Below the pieces are notes generated by a model that searched no databases, was not told the DNA's origin, and saw only the letters and a program-made list of their open reading frames with translations. The position numbers and the translations under genes were made by a program. This document shows, piece by piece, positions 8,960 through 20,467 of a stretch of 64,000 nt of DNA. Position 1 is the first letter of the stretch; each line of letters begins with the position of its first letter. The stretch is from Paramarasmius palmivorus. Taxonomy: Eukaryota; Basidiomycota; Agaricomycetes; Agaricales; Marasmiaceae. The stretch spans positions 310,001 to 374,000 of the forward strand of contig JAYKXP010000040.1 of NCBI GenBank assembly GCA_037176845.1, read 5' to 3'.

Positions 8960-9157
8960 CTCCCTAGACGTCTTCTGGAGATGACACCTTTTTTTCTTCT
9001 TGCTCAGCGACAACTTTCTCCTGCAGACTATCAATATCCGTGATCTATAGTTATAAAATCTGGTCCCGTTTGTGATTCTATTGTTCCGAGTTCACCACTG
9101 GCGTACTACAATGAATCATAAGTACGCCGCCAAACAGCAAATCTCCCCGCAAGTAGC

Positions 9158-11066
9158 TCAAAGCTTCCCTTTCAGAGAGCGTAAAACTAGGTATTTTGTA
9201 ACAGCCATCAAAAAAGCAGCGAACAATATCATTGTCCCTATATGAGTCAAGTATATCATCACTTTCCGAGTCTCAAGATCAAAAGACGCACCTGCGTAAT
9301 ACCCAACTGCCTCGAACCCTCCTGCAGATTGACTGATAGCACCGGATATCGGCGAGCCAACAAGTGCACCTATAGATGCTATACTCATAACCATGCCCGT
9401 TCGCCGACCAATGTCGCTGGTTTCCCCCATTTCGTAGACTGGCATTAGGAACGAAGAGACAAAGGCTCCAGAGCAAAATCTATGAAGAATAAGCACCGGT
9501 TGGACTGGAAGCTTAATGTATAGCTTGGAACTTACCCGTATACGATTGAGACCACGACAAGTGACCCAATATTACGTGCGAATGGCCATGCATAGGTCAA
9601 AACTGCGGCGATGAAGCTCATAGGGACGAAGTAGTTGATCGGTCCTGTTATGAGAATTTAGGTGTCAATGACTGGTAGCACAACGAAACTGCGTACCTAA
9701 CCTGTCCATGACAATACCAGAAGATATACGTCCAAATCCAGAGGCAGCATTCGTGATGGACACCAAATAAAATGAAAAGTCCGGTGAGATCCCATGTTTG
9801 ACGGCACCGATGTCGATGTATGTGAGAACTATGGTGTTGTGGAGAAAGTCTCAGAGGCACGGAAAGAGATACACATAATCCAAGCTACTAACCTGTAGAT
9901 AACCCAAGGAAAGATACCCATATCGCAAAAGAATACACCGCAAGCGGAGGTGATTTGAAAGCCTTTAGATTTAGCAAACCACCTGTCACGCGTGCTGGGG
10001 GTAAACGACGGTCGAGCGTCAAGTTTGGCACCAAAAGGACAAAGAGGAGAATGAATCCGATGATGCGCATTGTCCAGGGGAAACTTGCAGTGTAAATGCG
10101 TAAAATGAGAAGCGTGTTGGGCGAATTACGTGAAAGCTTACCCGACTTGTGGGATGAGTCGTCTCGCCGCAATGGGTAAAATTGTCGCACCCACTGACGA
10201 ACCTGCACCTGTAACACCCAATGCCAAGCCTCTTCTATGCTTGAACCAGTGTGCAATCACCCCCATGGATGGGACGAACACGGCGCCTGAAGCAAGCTAC
10301 GCAAAACCAAGAATACATCTCAGCACGCACGGTGCCAGGACGCTGCCATATCACTCACCCCAAGAGCAAAGCCCTGACATAGCAAGAGCTGCCAATACTG
10401 CGTGCATTCAGCTATAATAAAGCAACAGGCAACGATAACCGCCGATGCGATTGCCAAAGGGATCTTGAAAATGCCAATGTCGAGCAGGCGCCCAGTGACA
10501 AGTCCGGGTAAGAAGCATAGTGAATACTAAATGGCAAGTTTAATCGTGTAATTATCGTGTGCAGCTGACCCCTCACCTGAACAGAGCCTATCCAAGCACT
10601 GAATGAGGAGATGAATCAGCATATGACAAACAGAAACATTGTACCCCGTCTCGACTCACATTGTTGAGGGAGATGTTCCTCGCAATAAATTCTCTTCGTA
10701 GTACGATTGAAAGACCTGTAGGTACTGATCCGTCAATCAGATTCATGAGAACGAAATCATTGTACATACACCCCAGGAGTTGACAAAGCCGAAACTGTTA
10801 CAAATTCATTATGCACATCTTTGGTCGACGACTCTGATAAAGAGACTCACGTCGCAAATCTAGCTAGAAACGTCTGGCGTTACTGTCAGAGGTTACTCAA
10901 AGAAGGGAGTTGTAGTACGCACCCCGATGACGATCAACCAAGCCCTTGTTCCTCCGTCAGGATAATCGATATAATCTGGCTCTGAGGATGATGGTACGTT
11001 CTTTTCATGCGCATCCTTCTTTCCGTCAATGGTTGGCTGCGAGACTGAGGGTATGGCGGAAGACAT
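9158..11066 (-). CDS. MFS transporter, monocarboxylate-permease type (MFS-1)
   Basis: Twelve exons give 430 residues: 11066-10923, 10873-10851, 10794-10770, 10715-10660, 10598-10577, 10526-10359, 10296-10142, 10083-9893, 9828-9697, 9644-9536, 9479-9292 and 9237-9158. The protein begins with a short polar tail, then YPDGGTRAW, a signature of fungal monocarboxylate-type MFS proteins. About 12 membrane segments follow, with a basic HWFKHRRG loop after the fifth or sixth. It is expected at the plasma membrane exchanging or importing a small organic acid; the substrate cannot be read. Exon lengths match the paralogues at 42919 and 45312. All splice sites are GT/AG and the frame is unbroken. Confidence 0.87.
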
Positions 11067-11105
11067 GACTCGGAGGGGCTCGAGTGCATATAGATCAAAG
11101 CATCA

Positions 11106-11114
11106 GATTATATA
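11106..11114 (-). promoter_or_regulatory. TATA-like box of MFS-1
   Basis: On the minus strand TATATAATC lies about 40 bp before the MFS-1 ATG. MFS-2 has a similar element at a comparable distance. Confidence 0.35.
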
Positions 11115-12176
11115 CCTCAAAGTTCTTTCATTGACTCGGAGAGGTATCCCCTGCTCCCCATTCAGAAAATGGTTTCTTTGCAATCCGTGGTATGACTCGA
11201 GTTTGGAGTCAAGTAGAACCACCACACGTATGTGTAACCAAAGAGCTTGAATACCCGACTGTGTCTAGACTCTAACGTCAGCTGTAATTCAATATGGGGA
11301 TTAAAGACATTATACGGACCTTTGACCTCAAGACTGGACAAAGAATGCCGTGGTGCGTGGCCGTCGGAGGCGTTGGTTTCTATTCCCCGAGTCGGAGGAA
11401 GGACGTAGAGGATTAGAGAAATGACCGCTGACATGGTGGTTTCGGGTTAAGAAGGTGCCACTTTCCCTTTTCAGTTGCTCCGACTCGGATGTGTACGTTT
11501 GCCGAGCGCCAATTTTTCTATTTTTCAGTCACCAATGTCATCAGTATCTGGGAGGTACGGAAGACGATTGCTATCCCTAGGCCTCTCAATACTCATGCAA
11601 ACAATCTATTGCCTCACGTCAGAAACGTTCCATGATTTCCAGGTCCGCTCTGTATTCCAACATCGAGCTCGTGATCAGCAAACATCCTTGAAAGCATAGA
11701 GTGAGGTCGCAGTTGCAGGTTTTGCGATCAAGAATGTGCGCGGGCTTGATAATGAACAAGATCACCAACACCCGGTTCGAAGCATCTTTCGGCGTTCTTT
11801 CGGCTGATATCGAAGAGATGGAAGAATCTCACCTGAATAGGTGCGACCTGGGACCGTCAATGTTGTACTATTCGAAGGCAAGTCGTTCCCCGCCGTTTTC
11901 GGTTGCCATATTTCCGTGGCGCCACTCCTTCGTTCAGCAACATCAATCAAGGGTCAGCTCCCTCCCTCACCTTCCCCCACCGTTTTTTAACTGTTATTCA
12001 CAAGCAGTGTCCCGTTCTCTGGGAATGCATCAAACGTTACGCGAGACAAGATATCGCGAGGATGATTAGGGGAAGTGAGCATTTGGGGTGATAGAATAGA
12101 ATGACATCCACGACACCAGTTGCTAGGAGTCCGACAGCTCGATAGAGAAGGTGAGAAAGGATTCTTGGTCGTGATC
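11115..12176. other. No gene recognised
   Basis: About 1 kb upstream of MFS-1 with only short open frames and no recognisable protein or RNA. Confidence 0.4.
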
Positions 12177-13599
12177 GTCGTGGTTGAAAATAAAGCAACG
12201 CGGGTGACCTGTGACTGTGACTGTCACACCTCTCCTCGTCATTTCGCGTCCATCATTGAAAGTGGTATTCCTCGTCACCCATCCGCAGTAAGTCTCCCAA
12301 ACCTTCTACAAGTAAAAGAGATAACCGAAGTCTTTCACATAGTCGTGACATGTGCTCAGAAGCCTTCTCCTTGGTGCTCACCAGACGTCGACATTTTCAA
12401 TCGCACCGACAACTTCAACGCCTCTATCTCTAACCTCTTGGCCTCAATCATTCCCTGAGCCATCCCAAACAAATAAAAACGGGTCTCCTCACTACCTCTT
12501 GGACTCTTGTCGTTGTAATTGTTCGTCTTCGTCGACATCAGCCCGTGGGATGTACACCGGCTATGTACGCTTCCCGCTACTCCGATCTAGAGAAAACACT
12601 TACCATCTCTGTACAGGTCGACTGTCCACCGCATAAGGAAAACGTTTTCACCCTCTTGGACTCACTGCCTTGAGTACCTGGTCACGTTTGTCGACGTACG
12701 AGGGGTATCATTCATTTTGAGGGATTGGTATGTGATCTTTCTTCACGAGTTTGCGACTACCAGGACTAATCTCAGTCCAAGCATTCCAGCACTTGACCCT
12801 CACATCACTCCTCTGCCTCCATCCTCTTTGATGAATCTTTTGCTCCTTCCCGTACCCACACCCATTTCGACCTTCCTGCTCCTCCCGCTGGACGTGCCTC
12901 CCCACCTCCTTCCGCCTGCAGCGTAGACTGAATCAGATACAATGGGAGATGTAAGTTTCCTGTTATCCACACATAGAACGAATACCTACCAGCATACGAG
13001 GCCTATCGTTTATTTCTAGGGACCTTGGTACGTCATACTCCTCTCCGAATCTGCCTGTACTAATACGCATTGTATCGCTCCAGGCTCATACGCTCCAGCC
13101 CCTTACTCGACACTACATCCCCAACTCTATCCTCGTGTCCCCTTTCACTACCTCAGCGGGATACAGACAACAGCGTCGTGGATTGGATTAACGTAAATGA
13201 CAAAGGGTTGCAGCCATGTAAGGAAGGCTAACGTCTGTTTTGGTCCCAGGAGCCGGTATGTCACCATGATACTTCTCAGCGCAGCTCGCCAGTATTAACC
13301 CCGGTTCACCCCTCACAGAACTCGAACTCGAGAGGTCTTTCGCACAGCCTACTTCTCCCCCTCCATCCACAATTCCAAGTCACCCTCCCTTCGACCTAAC
13401 CTACTTCAACGTGATGCACCCACTTCGGTTCCGCCTTCACTCTTTCGAACGGTTCAGCATTTTCTTGTTACCTCCACAAAGTTGCTGGCACCAACAACCG
13501 AATAGATTCCCCCGACGGTGCCACATTCCTGCGTACCGATTCCTTATGCCTCCTATCCCGCCCCGGAGACAGTACCGCATGCACACTCTAACCCAGCAT

Positions 13600-13697
13600 G
13601 GTTCGATGGCGTAGTTGGTTATCGCATCTGTCTAACATCCCTGAAAGTATTAGAAGCTTTACACAGAAGGTCCCCAGTTCGAGCCTGGGTCGAATCA
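13600..13697 (+). tRNA. tRNA-Val (AAC), with 24-nt intron
   Basis: The acceptor pairs GGTTCGA with TCGAATC and discriminator A is at 13697. The D-arm is GCG...CGC, the anticodon stem is TCTGT/ACAGA with loop CTAACAC, and the T-arm is CCCAG-TTCGAGC-CTGGG. The anticodon AAC is followed by one base and then a 24-nt intron, the canonical eukaryotic position. A near-identical mature sequence occurs at 19765 with a different intron. Confidence 0.88.
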
Positions 13698-13845
13698 ATG
13701 CGTCAAATGCAGGTTGATTTTTTTAGTTTTCCCTCCCGATGTATATGATTATAGCCTGTAAACTAACCAGCTTGTTTCCGCTCGCCTTTGTGATACAGGT
13801 TGCGCGTGTGAATGGGGTCGATGCTTCAACACTCGAGTTATCATC

Positions 13846-13945
13846 GGGCACATGGTGTACTAGTAGTTGGTTATCACATCCGCTTAGCATCCGCATATAC
13901 CGTTGCTTCTGCGGGGGGTGCTGGGTTCAATTCCCAGTGTGTCCA
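13846..13945 (+). tRNA. tRNA-Ala-like (AGC), 20-nt intron, enlarged D-loop
   Basis: The acceptor pairs GGGCACA with TGTGTCC. The anticodon loop is TTAGCAT with anticodon AGC, the stem is TCCGC/GCGGG, and the T-arm is CTGGG-TTCAATT-CCCAG. A 20-nt intron follows position 37. The D-loop contains about six extra bases compared with the copy at 19991, so this may be a functional variant or an early pseudogene. Confidence 0.62.
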
Positions 13946-13950
13946 TTCGG

Positions 13951-15634
13951 GACCAACACACCTTTTCTTTGTCGTCTAACCCAACATCAATCCGTGGTTA
14001 ACAACTTCGTCATTGTTTACAATGTTTACAACGTGATATTCGTCTCTGCCTATATAGACTAAGGATAAAACATCTACGATATTAAACCTCGACGAACCAA
14101 ACTGTATGAATAACCCAGAAGCAGGTTGTGAGTTGAGACCTTAGATACGCGAGACATAACCTATAGCCCTGTCGGTACGTCGTAGGTCACTACGTCCGTC
14201 CTGCCTTCTCGGTCTTGGTGGGCCTATAGGGATGCAGCACAAATGAATACGGTTTCCCGTGTGCCGCCAAAACAATCTCCGATATAGGGAATCGGCCCTA
14301 CTCTCCAGCGTTCATAGTCATGGGGGAAATTGAAGAAAATAGTAGTGAAATTGAATAAAAGAAAAGACAGATCACTGTGACTCATCAAATGAACAAGCTT
14401 TACATTCGCAATGTCCTTCTTAAACCGAAACCACGATATCAATAGACCTGTAACCGATCCCTAAGTGACGAGCAAGCATGTACTTGGTAACTGTCTCGGT
14501 ATGCTCTGTAACTTACCAAATAACTGAGCGACGATCAGGGAACATTAAAGACACTCATCGTCATCCGTATTGCCTTGGGTCTCAGCGTTTCAGGGATAGA
14601 CGAGGGGATATCGACTGCACGAATACGACAGAATAAATCGACTTGGCGCAGCCAGACATCAGCTTCTGAGCATAGAATGATCTTCCTAAACCCACAAACC
14701 GGGCCACTAACTCCTCGTTTGAATGCAGCTTACGCCATTCCAGATCAAGGAAACGATAATAGCTCATCGCAGAATCTTATCGTCGATCCTCCAACATCAC
14801 TACCATTCCATCCCCAACTTGAACTTCCCTGCCCCCAGACATCCAACCTGTTGCTAGGAGCGGCAGCTTCTCATGCACAAACGAGATGCCGAACTCGCTC
14901 GAGTTCTCCTCAGTAACTTCCGATTACCAGTGTGCACAACAACCAACTACCGGTTTATCTTGGATTGGCTCGGTGCCAATGTCGGCACGAGTTCCTATAC
15001 TGGTTCTTTCCCACAAACTCGCACGACTCGACAAATGTTGATTGAGGAGAATATATAGCTTTTTCAGATCAAGATCCTCTTTCTCTAGAGTCGGAGAATC
15101 AGCACGCAGACGACCGAATATGACACGGAGATGGATAGGCTGGGACAGCGAGTGGAGAGTCGAAGCGCTGGAAGTTGCATGATTGGTTATCTCCCGTCAG
15201 GTGTGATGCATCATGATGTGATGTACCGACTCGGAGGTGTCGGGTAAATGGGAATGAGGCAGCGTCTTGCATGTTGATCATGAGGTGAACTGTTCGTCTT
15301 TGGTCTATGTGAATTTGGACAGTTTCGCCTATTATTATTCATATCAATCTGTATAAGTATTGTGTATGTGCATGCTGTTGATTATTCATTTCGCTGGGTT
15401 TCAACTGAGGCCTTCAAGTTGCCCCTGGTTCACAGCTTCCCGAGAAATCATGCGTACGGATGATACTCTGCCTTGTTGGATCATCACGGAATCAATGATC
15501 TGATAGGAACAGAGAAGATGCATCTCGAGGTGATGAATGAGGTGCGGTATCGTTATATTGTCTCAGGAGTACGCGCTGAAAAGATGACAATCCTCTGGCT
15601 TCTACCCCATTGGTGAAGAACGACCTTTAACCAT
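13951..15634. other. No gene recognised
   Basis: About 1.7 kb with only short, unconvincing open frames on both strands and no clear repeat. Confidence 0.4.
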
Positions 15635-17240
15635 ATGATGCTTCTACCCTACGCACGGATGTCCTACTTGCTAATGTGCGTTATTTTGGGTCCTCCGAGT
15701 CTCTTTAACCCGCTCACTGGAATTCTTGAAAGAGCCAGTTTCGTCTCAATGGTGTTCAGTCAGCCCGTTGATGTGGTGGAGGTTAAGGTCGTCAATCCCA
15801 CAAGTACCACGTTGGTTGGCAGCACCGTTACACTGCGGGTCGAATGGCATCTAATCAATCATGAAGACTCCACTTTCGCCTTCATATTGCAGCCTCCGAG
15901 TTCTGCCCCTGGGGCTGCTCTCTTCACTGCAGACCCATTGACTGCCCTCAAAGGCGAAACTACGCTGAACTCAGACGTCAAGTTCTCCAATGTGTCTCCC
16001 GGGTGAGCGACTACCTATTTCTTGGAGTTGTGTATATCGCTGACTTCTAATACATAGGACGTATCAGTTACAGGTTGTGCAAGCCGAACCGTGAGTAATA
16101 GATTATAGCGATCATCAGATAGCGAAACCTCGACTTATACCTGAATAGTACGTCATCTGGAACGAGCATTAGCGGTCAATTCACCCAGTCGATTACAATC
16201 GTTACAGCGCCGCCTGCCAGTGGCACAACAACAACAACTTCTAACCATATATCTATGACAGACACAACAGGGTAAATTTCAATTCCATAACAATGCGAGG
16301 AACCACAAGTTGACCAACTGCCACAAGCGATGACACAACAAGTACTAGTATTCCTTCAACTTCGACAACTCCAGTATTATCGGTCAGTCGGCTCACCGAC
16401 GGCACTGTCACAGTGCCCTCGCAAGACAATACGAGCATATCCAGTAGTAGTACCGCGATCTCAAGCATAGGCACTGGTAGTAATGCTAGCCCAAATGCAT
16501 CCAATTATGCAGACCCAGGTATAGGGGGCCCTACATCTACCAGTAACAGGTCAGCGTAAGGGAATTCGCATTTGTACATTTGACGATACTCAATGCTCTT
16601 CTGCAGCAGGACAAGAACGCCGACAGACAGCTTGCTCACGAGCACGTTGAACAGCGAAACGCCATCTGCACTAGGGTCTAACGGAACGAAAAGAGACGAT
16701 ACCTCTGCCATTATCGGAGGTGTAATTGGAGGGCTTGCCTTCCTCGCTATGGTGGTTCTTGCTTTGCTGTATCTTCGCCGGCGAAGGACAAAGCGAAACA
16801 GTACGACGGAAATATTCGACAAAAACAAGATGGTCAAGGAGCGCAAATCCGATTATCCATTTGCCGCCATCCATAGTCCTTCCTATCGGGAAAAGTCTAC
16901 CACAGAAGAGCGAGCGGCTGTCTTGAAGAGCTATTCAAGAGATACTTCACCTTCTCCATCCGCACATGAAACCGCCATCACTGCCTCTGACGTCAACGAG
17001 GAAATTTCGCGTACCTCGCGAACCGATAGACAGATGGAAATCGAAGAACGCATCCAACAGCTACAGGCACAGCTGATCAGCCTGTACGATAAGTCCCGGA
17101 TTCCGAGATCACAAGGAAAAACTTCGCCGGAAGAAGAGCAGATGGGGGAGATACGAGAGAAGATTGACAGGCTGAATGCTTTGAAAGAGTCGGATTGGGC
17201 TCTTGATCTATCGGACGAGAGACCGCCTGACATGGATTAA
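15635..17240 (+). CDS. Ser/Thr-rich single-pass membrane protein (Mid2/Skg6-like architecture)
   Basis: Five exons (15635-16002, 16058-16090, 16149-16271, 16328-16549, 16607-17240) give 459 residues with all phases consistent. The N-terminus is hydrophobic and looks like a signal peptide. An extracellular part with immunoglobulin-like alternation (residues about 50-125) is followed by a long Ser/Thr-rich, probably O-glycosylated stalk. One membrane helix (AIIGGVIGGLAFLAMVVLAL) is closed by RRRR on the inner side. The cytoplasmic tail is charged, has a predicted coiled coil (about residues 390-440, MEIEERIQQLQAQ) and ends PPDMD. This layout is common in basidiomycete surface proteins and yeast wall sensors, but function is unknown. 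Confidence 0.8.
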
Positions 17241-17483
17241 TGTGTCTGCAAAAAAAGTTGGGGTTTGGTTTCCTAGGGACTTTCTTAGCATCATTATACC
17301 ATTTCGTTCGAGTGTAACCATGCATAATACATCGATGATGCCTGCCATTATTGTTCTTAAGCTTTGCGGGGGCCATGGAGACCGTCGAAGAGCACAGTTG
17401 TCGGGATGACATCGGAGGTCAAGAATGGCGTTCGGTTCGTGTTGGGATTTCGGCGATTGACCAGTCCGTCGGGCCTTGAAACA

Positions 17484-17825
17484 TAGCATCGTAGGCGCAC
17501 TCGTTGGCTCACCGATATCTGGTGCTATCAGTCAGTCTTCAGGAGGATTCGAGGCGATTGGGTATTATGCAGGTTTGTCTTTAATCTCCGAGATTGTGAC
17601 AAGATACTGAGCCTGTTTAGGTACAATGATATTGTTCACTGCCTTCTTGATGGCTATGACTAAATATCTAGTTTTACGCACTCTCTTTGAGATAATTACG
17701 GGGTGATTTGCTATTTAGCGGCGTACCTGTGGTCGTAAGTGCACTAATGGTGAACTTGGAACAATGGAATCATGAGCTGGACCGGATAGTTATAGACCGC
17801 AGGAGAAATATCGATAGTCTGCAGG
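17484..17825 (+). pseudogene. MFS transporter 3'-end fragment (inverted partial copy of MFS-1)
   Basis: The frame encodes the last part of an MFS protein (GALVGSPISGAISQS, then after an intron TMILFTAFLMAMTKYLVLR) almost identical to the C-terminus of MFS-1, in the opposite orientation. Similarity continues past the stop into the downstream flank of MFS-1 (tagtctgcagg). No 5' part of the gene is present, so this is a truncated duplicate. Confidence 0.82.
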
Positions 17826-18532
17826 GTGTGATTTTGAAGTAGATTACTTGAGAAATAAGTCTATCATGAGTCATAAAATTATACAAGATCGAAGGACCAA
17901 GACGAGATACCTTATTGTCGCGATTACCGCTCAGAACACCTCAATATCTATAATTTGAAGAGTGTGATAAAGACCGGGACAAAGGCTGTTGAGGATAATA
18001 TCGCTCTGGTCCGTCGAACATGTCAGGACTCGGAATATTCAGCGCAACTTTAGAATAGACAGGAACATGAAGTGATAAAAGGGAATATCGAGATGGCATG
18101 AAGCGCACGAACTGGGTCTTCCTGCACAATTCTCCCTTCACATCTCCATTAACAGCATGATGATATAGCGAGTGCTGGGCCTTGATAACCCACAGAGATG
18201 GATCCTCGGTATGTGGTCTCCTGCAACGGCTCTGTAGGTACCGTACGACGATCGCTGGACAGTGATAAGTGAGAAATAGTGGCGTGAAACGACTAATTCG
18301 AATAATGTAGAATCTGAGATAGTCTTCGTCGATTGGGTGGACGATTTTGCATACGACGAAGACGCGGTGGCTCGTGAAATTATTTTTCTATGGATGATTA
18401 ATGTTGTCCGGACTCTGTTTCTTCAGTTTGAGGGGTAAGCGCGAAGTGAGCTTGAAATCAGAATTTCCGGCGATAAAATAGTTTGAAGTCCACGAGCTCG
18501 AGAGTTGGTACAGGAAAGGAACGGAAACATCG
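17826..18532. other. No gene recognised
   Basis: About 0.7 kb between the MFS fragment and duplicated segment B, with no recognisable feature. Confidence 0.4.
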
Positions 18533-19764
18533 TCGTGGTTGAAAATCAAGCAACGCGGGTGACTTGTGACTGTGACTGTCACACCTCTCCTCGTCGTTTC
18601 GCGTCCATCACAGAAAGTGCTATTCCTCGTCACCCATCCCTGGTGAGTCTCCCAGACTCGGGACAGTGAAAGATAATATACTAAAACTTTACATAGTCGC
18701 GACATGAATCTGGAATCCTTCTCATCGGTACTCACCAGACGTTGACTTTTTCAATCGCACCGACCACTTCAACGTCTCTATCTCTAGTCTTTTGACCTCC
18801 ATCCTTGGACAAACCTACGTCACATGATCAAAAACCCGTTTTGCCATCACCTCCTGCACTCTTATTCCCGAGGTTGTCCGCCTTCCTTTACACTAGCGCC
18901 GTAGGATAAACCAAGGGGAAAGCCGAATGGCAGCGGCCACGTACGTTTTCCGCTACTCTCTCTCAGAATAACGCTTATCATTCATACACAGGTCGACTCT
19001 CTACCGCAGAATGTAGTCCTTTGATCCCGAATAAATCTCTTCTGGCTCCTCCACCATACCGCTTGCTTCCTGGGTACGAGGGACCTTGGTACGTGATACC
19101 TCTCCATGAAATTGCCACTGCTCACACTCGTAAAGATCCCAATCTATGCCTACAAACACCAACCAGAAGCTCACACTACTTCCCCGCCTACATCCTCACT
19201 GCTGCACCTCATGGTTCCTTCCTCCCTCAACGCCCCACATCGACCTTTCTCCTCCCCCACTAGCTGGACGTCTTTCTCCACCTCCGTCTGCATGCAGTGC
19301 TGTAGGATAGATCAAAAGAAGCGGTAAACGTACGTTGTCCCCCACACCCACCAAGACAAACGGCTCACTATTCGTCTATAGGACCAGCATCCTCCTCACC
19401 TTGAACCAGATGCCGCTTACTCGCTCAGGAGCGGCACATCTATTCTATCCCTGGGAACATGGTGCGTCAACATTAACGCTCTCAACGCAGCTCGCCGGTA
19501 CTGACCCACATTGTTAGACAAGCTACTCCCCCGCAACCTACATCCTCCTCTCCACTTTTTCTCACCCTGATCTCGACCTCACCGTCCCCTGGCTAACGGT
19601 TCGGTGTCCCTTTGGCCCAACAAAGAGATAACACAAACGCGCGATGGCTTCCCAAACCCGCCGCAAGCTATACTTTCCCAGATTCTTGTGTTCCGATTCC
19701 TCAAGATGCACCTCCCACCGCCTCGACGTGTCCACTGACAGGCAGAGTGGACGATGATACCTAT

Positions 19765-19866
19765 GGTTCGATGGCGTAGTTGGTTATCGCATCTGTCTAA
19801 CATTGTGGTGGCGAAATGGATTAACCGTTACACAGAAGGTCCCCAGTTCGAGCCTGGGTCGAATCA
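19765..19866 (+). tRNA. tRNA-Val (AAC), with 28-nt intron
   Basis: The exonic sequence matches that at 13600-13697: acceptor GGTTCGA/TCGAATC, anticodon stem TCTGT/ACAGA and loop CTAACAC. The intron after position 37 is 28 nt and unrelated to the 24-nt intron of the other copy, which is what selection on the mature tRNA only would produce. Confidence 0.88.
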
Positions 19867-19990
19867 ACAAAGGAGATACTTTGTTACCTTTTGGTACATC
19901 TTTAATTACTGCGCACTCCCTCCAGCTCTGATTCGGCAACAGAACGGTCATCCGACAATACTTGTACTAATGCTTACGATCATTGGTATC

Positions 19991-20069
19991 GGGCACATGG
20001 TGTAGTCGGTTATCACATTCGCTTAGCACGTTGCAGATTTTGTGCTGGGTTCAATTCCCAGTGTGTCCA
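19991..20069 (+). pseudogene. tRNA-Ala-like (AGC) with broken anticodon arm
   Basis: Acceptor (GGGCACA/TGTGTCC), D-arm and T-arm (CTGGG-TTCAATT-CCCAG) are intact and the anticodon loop reads TTAGCAC. The 3' half of the anticodon stem that should pair with TTCGC is missing or mismatched. No intron position restores it, so it is probably a pseudogene. Confidence 0.6.
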
Positions 20070-20070
20070 A

Positions 20071-20467
20071 TGTCTGCAGCCGAATATCCTTTTTTCTAGC
20101 AGTCATATGTAAAATTCAAGTCCCCTCATGTACAACAAATATCTCCGGGGCATACAGTATTCCTCTGAATCCGTGTTGGATTAGGTATCAACTGGTATCA
20201 ATAACAGCGGAAGCTCGTCGCGTCGGAGATGGATTCTTTCCATGACCAAGCCTTGGTAAGCCATCTAATTTGAGGGTCTACACAATATTCAATCGTTTCT
20301 CAACTCTATCGCACGCTGTCACTCACATGATCGTTCTCGGAAGTCTTCACCGTAAATGATGACTAAGGCTTTCATGCCATTTAAGAATCAAGATTCGCGC
20401 CACCGTACACTACAACCTCCAACTTTTCATCTCCTACTCCCAACTCCCAACTGACAACCTCACAAAA
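20071..20467. other. Upstream region of the oxidoreductase gene
   Basis: No coding feature. A pyrimidine-rich stretch (aactccc repeats) precedes the ATG, typical of fungal leaders. Confidence 0.4.

Larger units (their letters stand above)
12177..13950 (+). repeat. Diverged segmental duplication, copy A (with tRNA-Val and tRNA-Ala)
   Basis: This resembles 18533-20070 in order: a shared 120-bp opening (tcgtggttgaaaat onward), a long Pro/Tyr/Ser-rich stretch of short exon-like pieces separated by gtacgt/gtatgtgat-type donor signals, then tRNA-Val and a tRNA-Ala-like gene. The Pro-rich middle could be a decayed multi-exon gene, since similar peptides (WYVI-LHE) appear in both copies, but no continuous frame can be built. 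Confidence 0.6.
18533..20070 (+). repeat. Diverged segmental duplication, copy B (with tRNA-Val and broken tRNA-Ala)
   Basis: Same order as 12177-13950. The first 120 bp are closely similar, the Pro-rich middle is more diverged, and the tRNA pair is again at the end. Confidence 0.6.
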
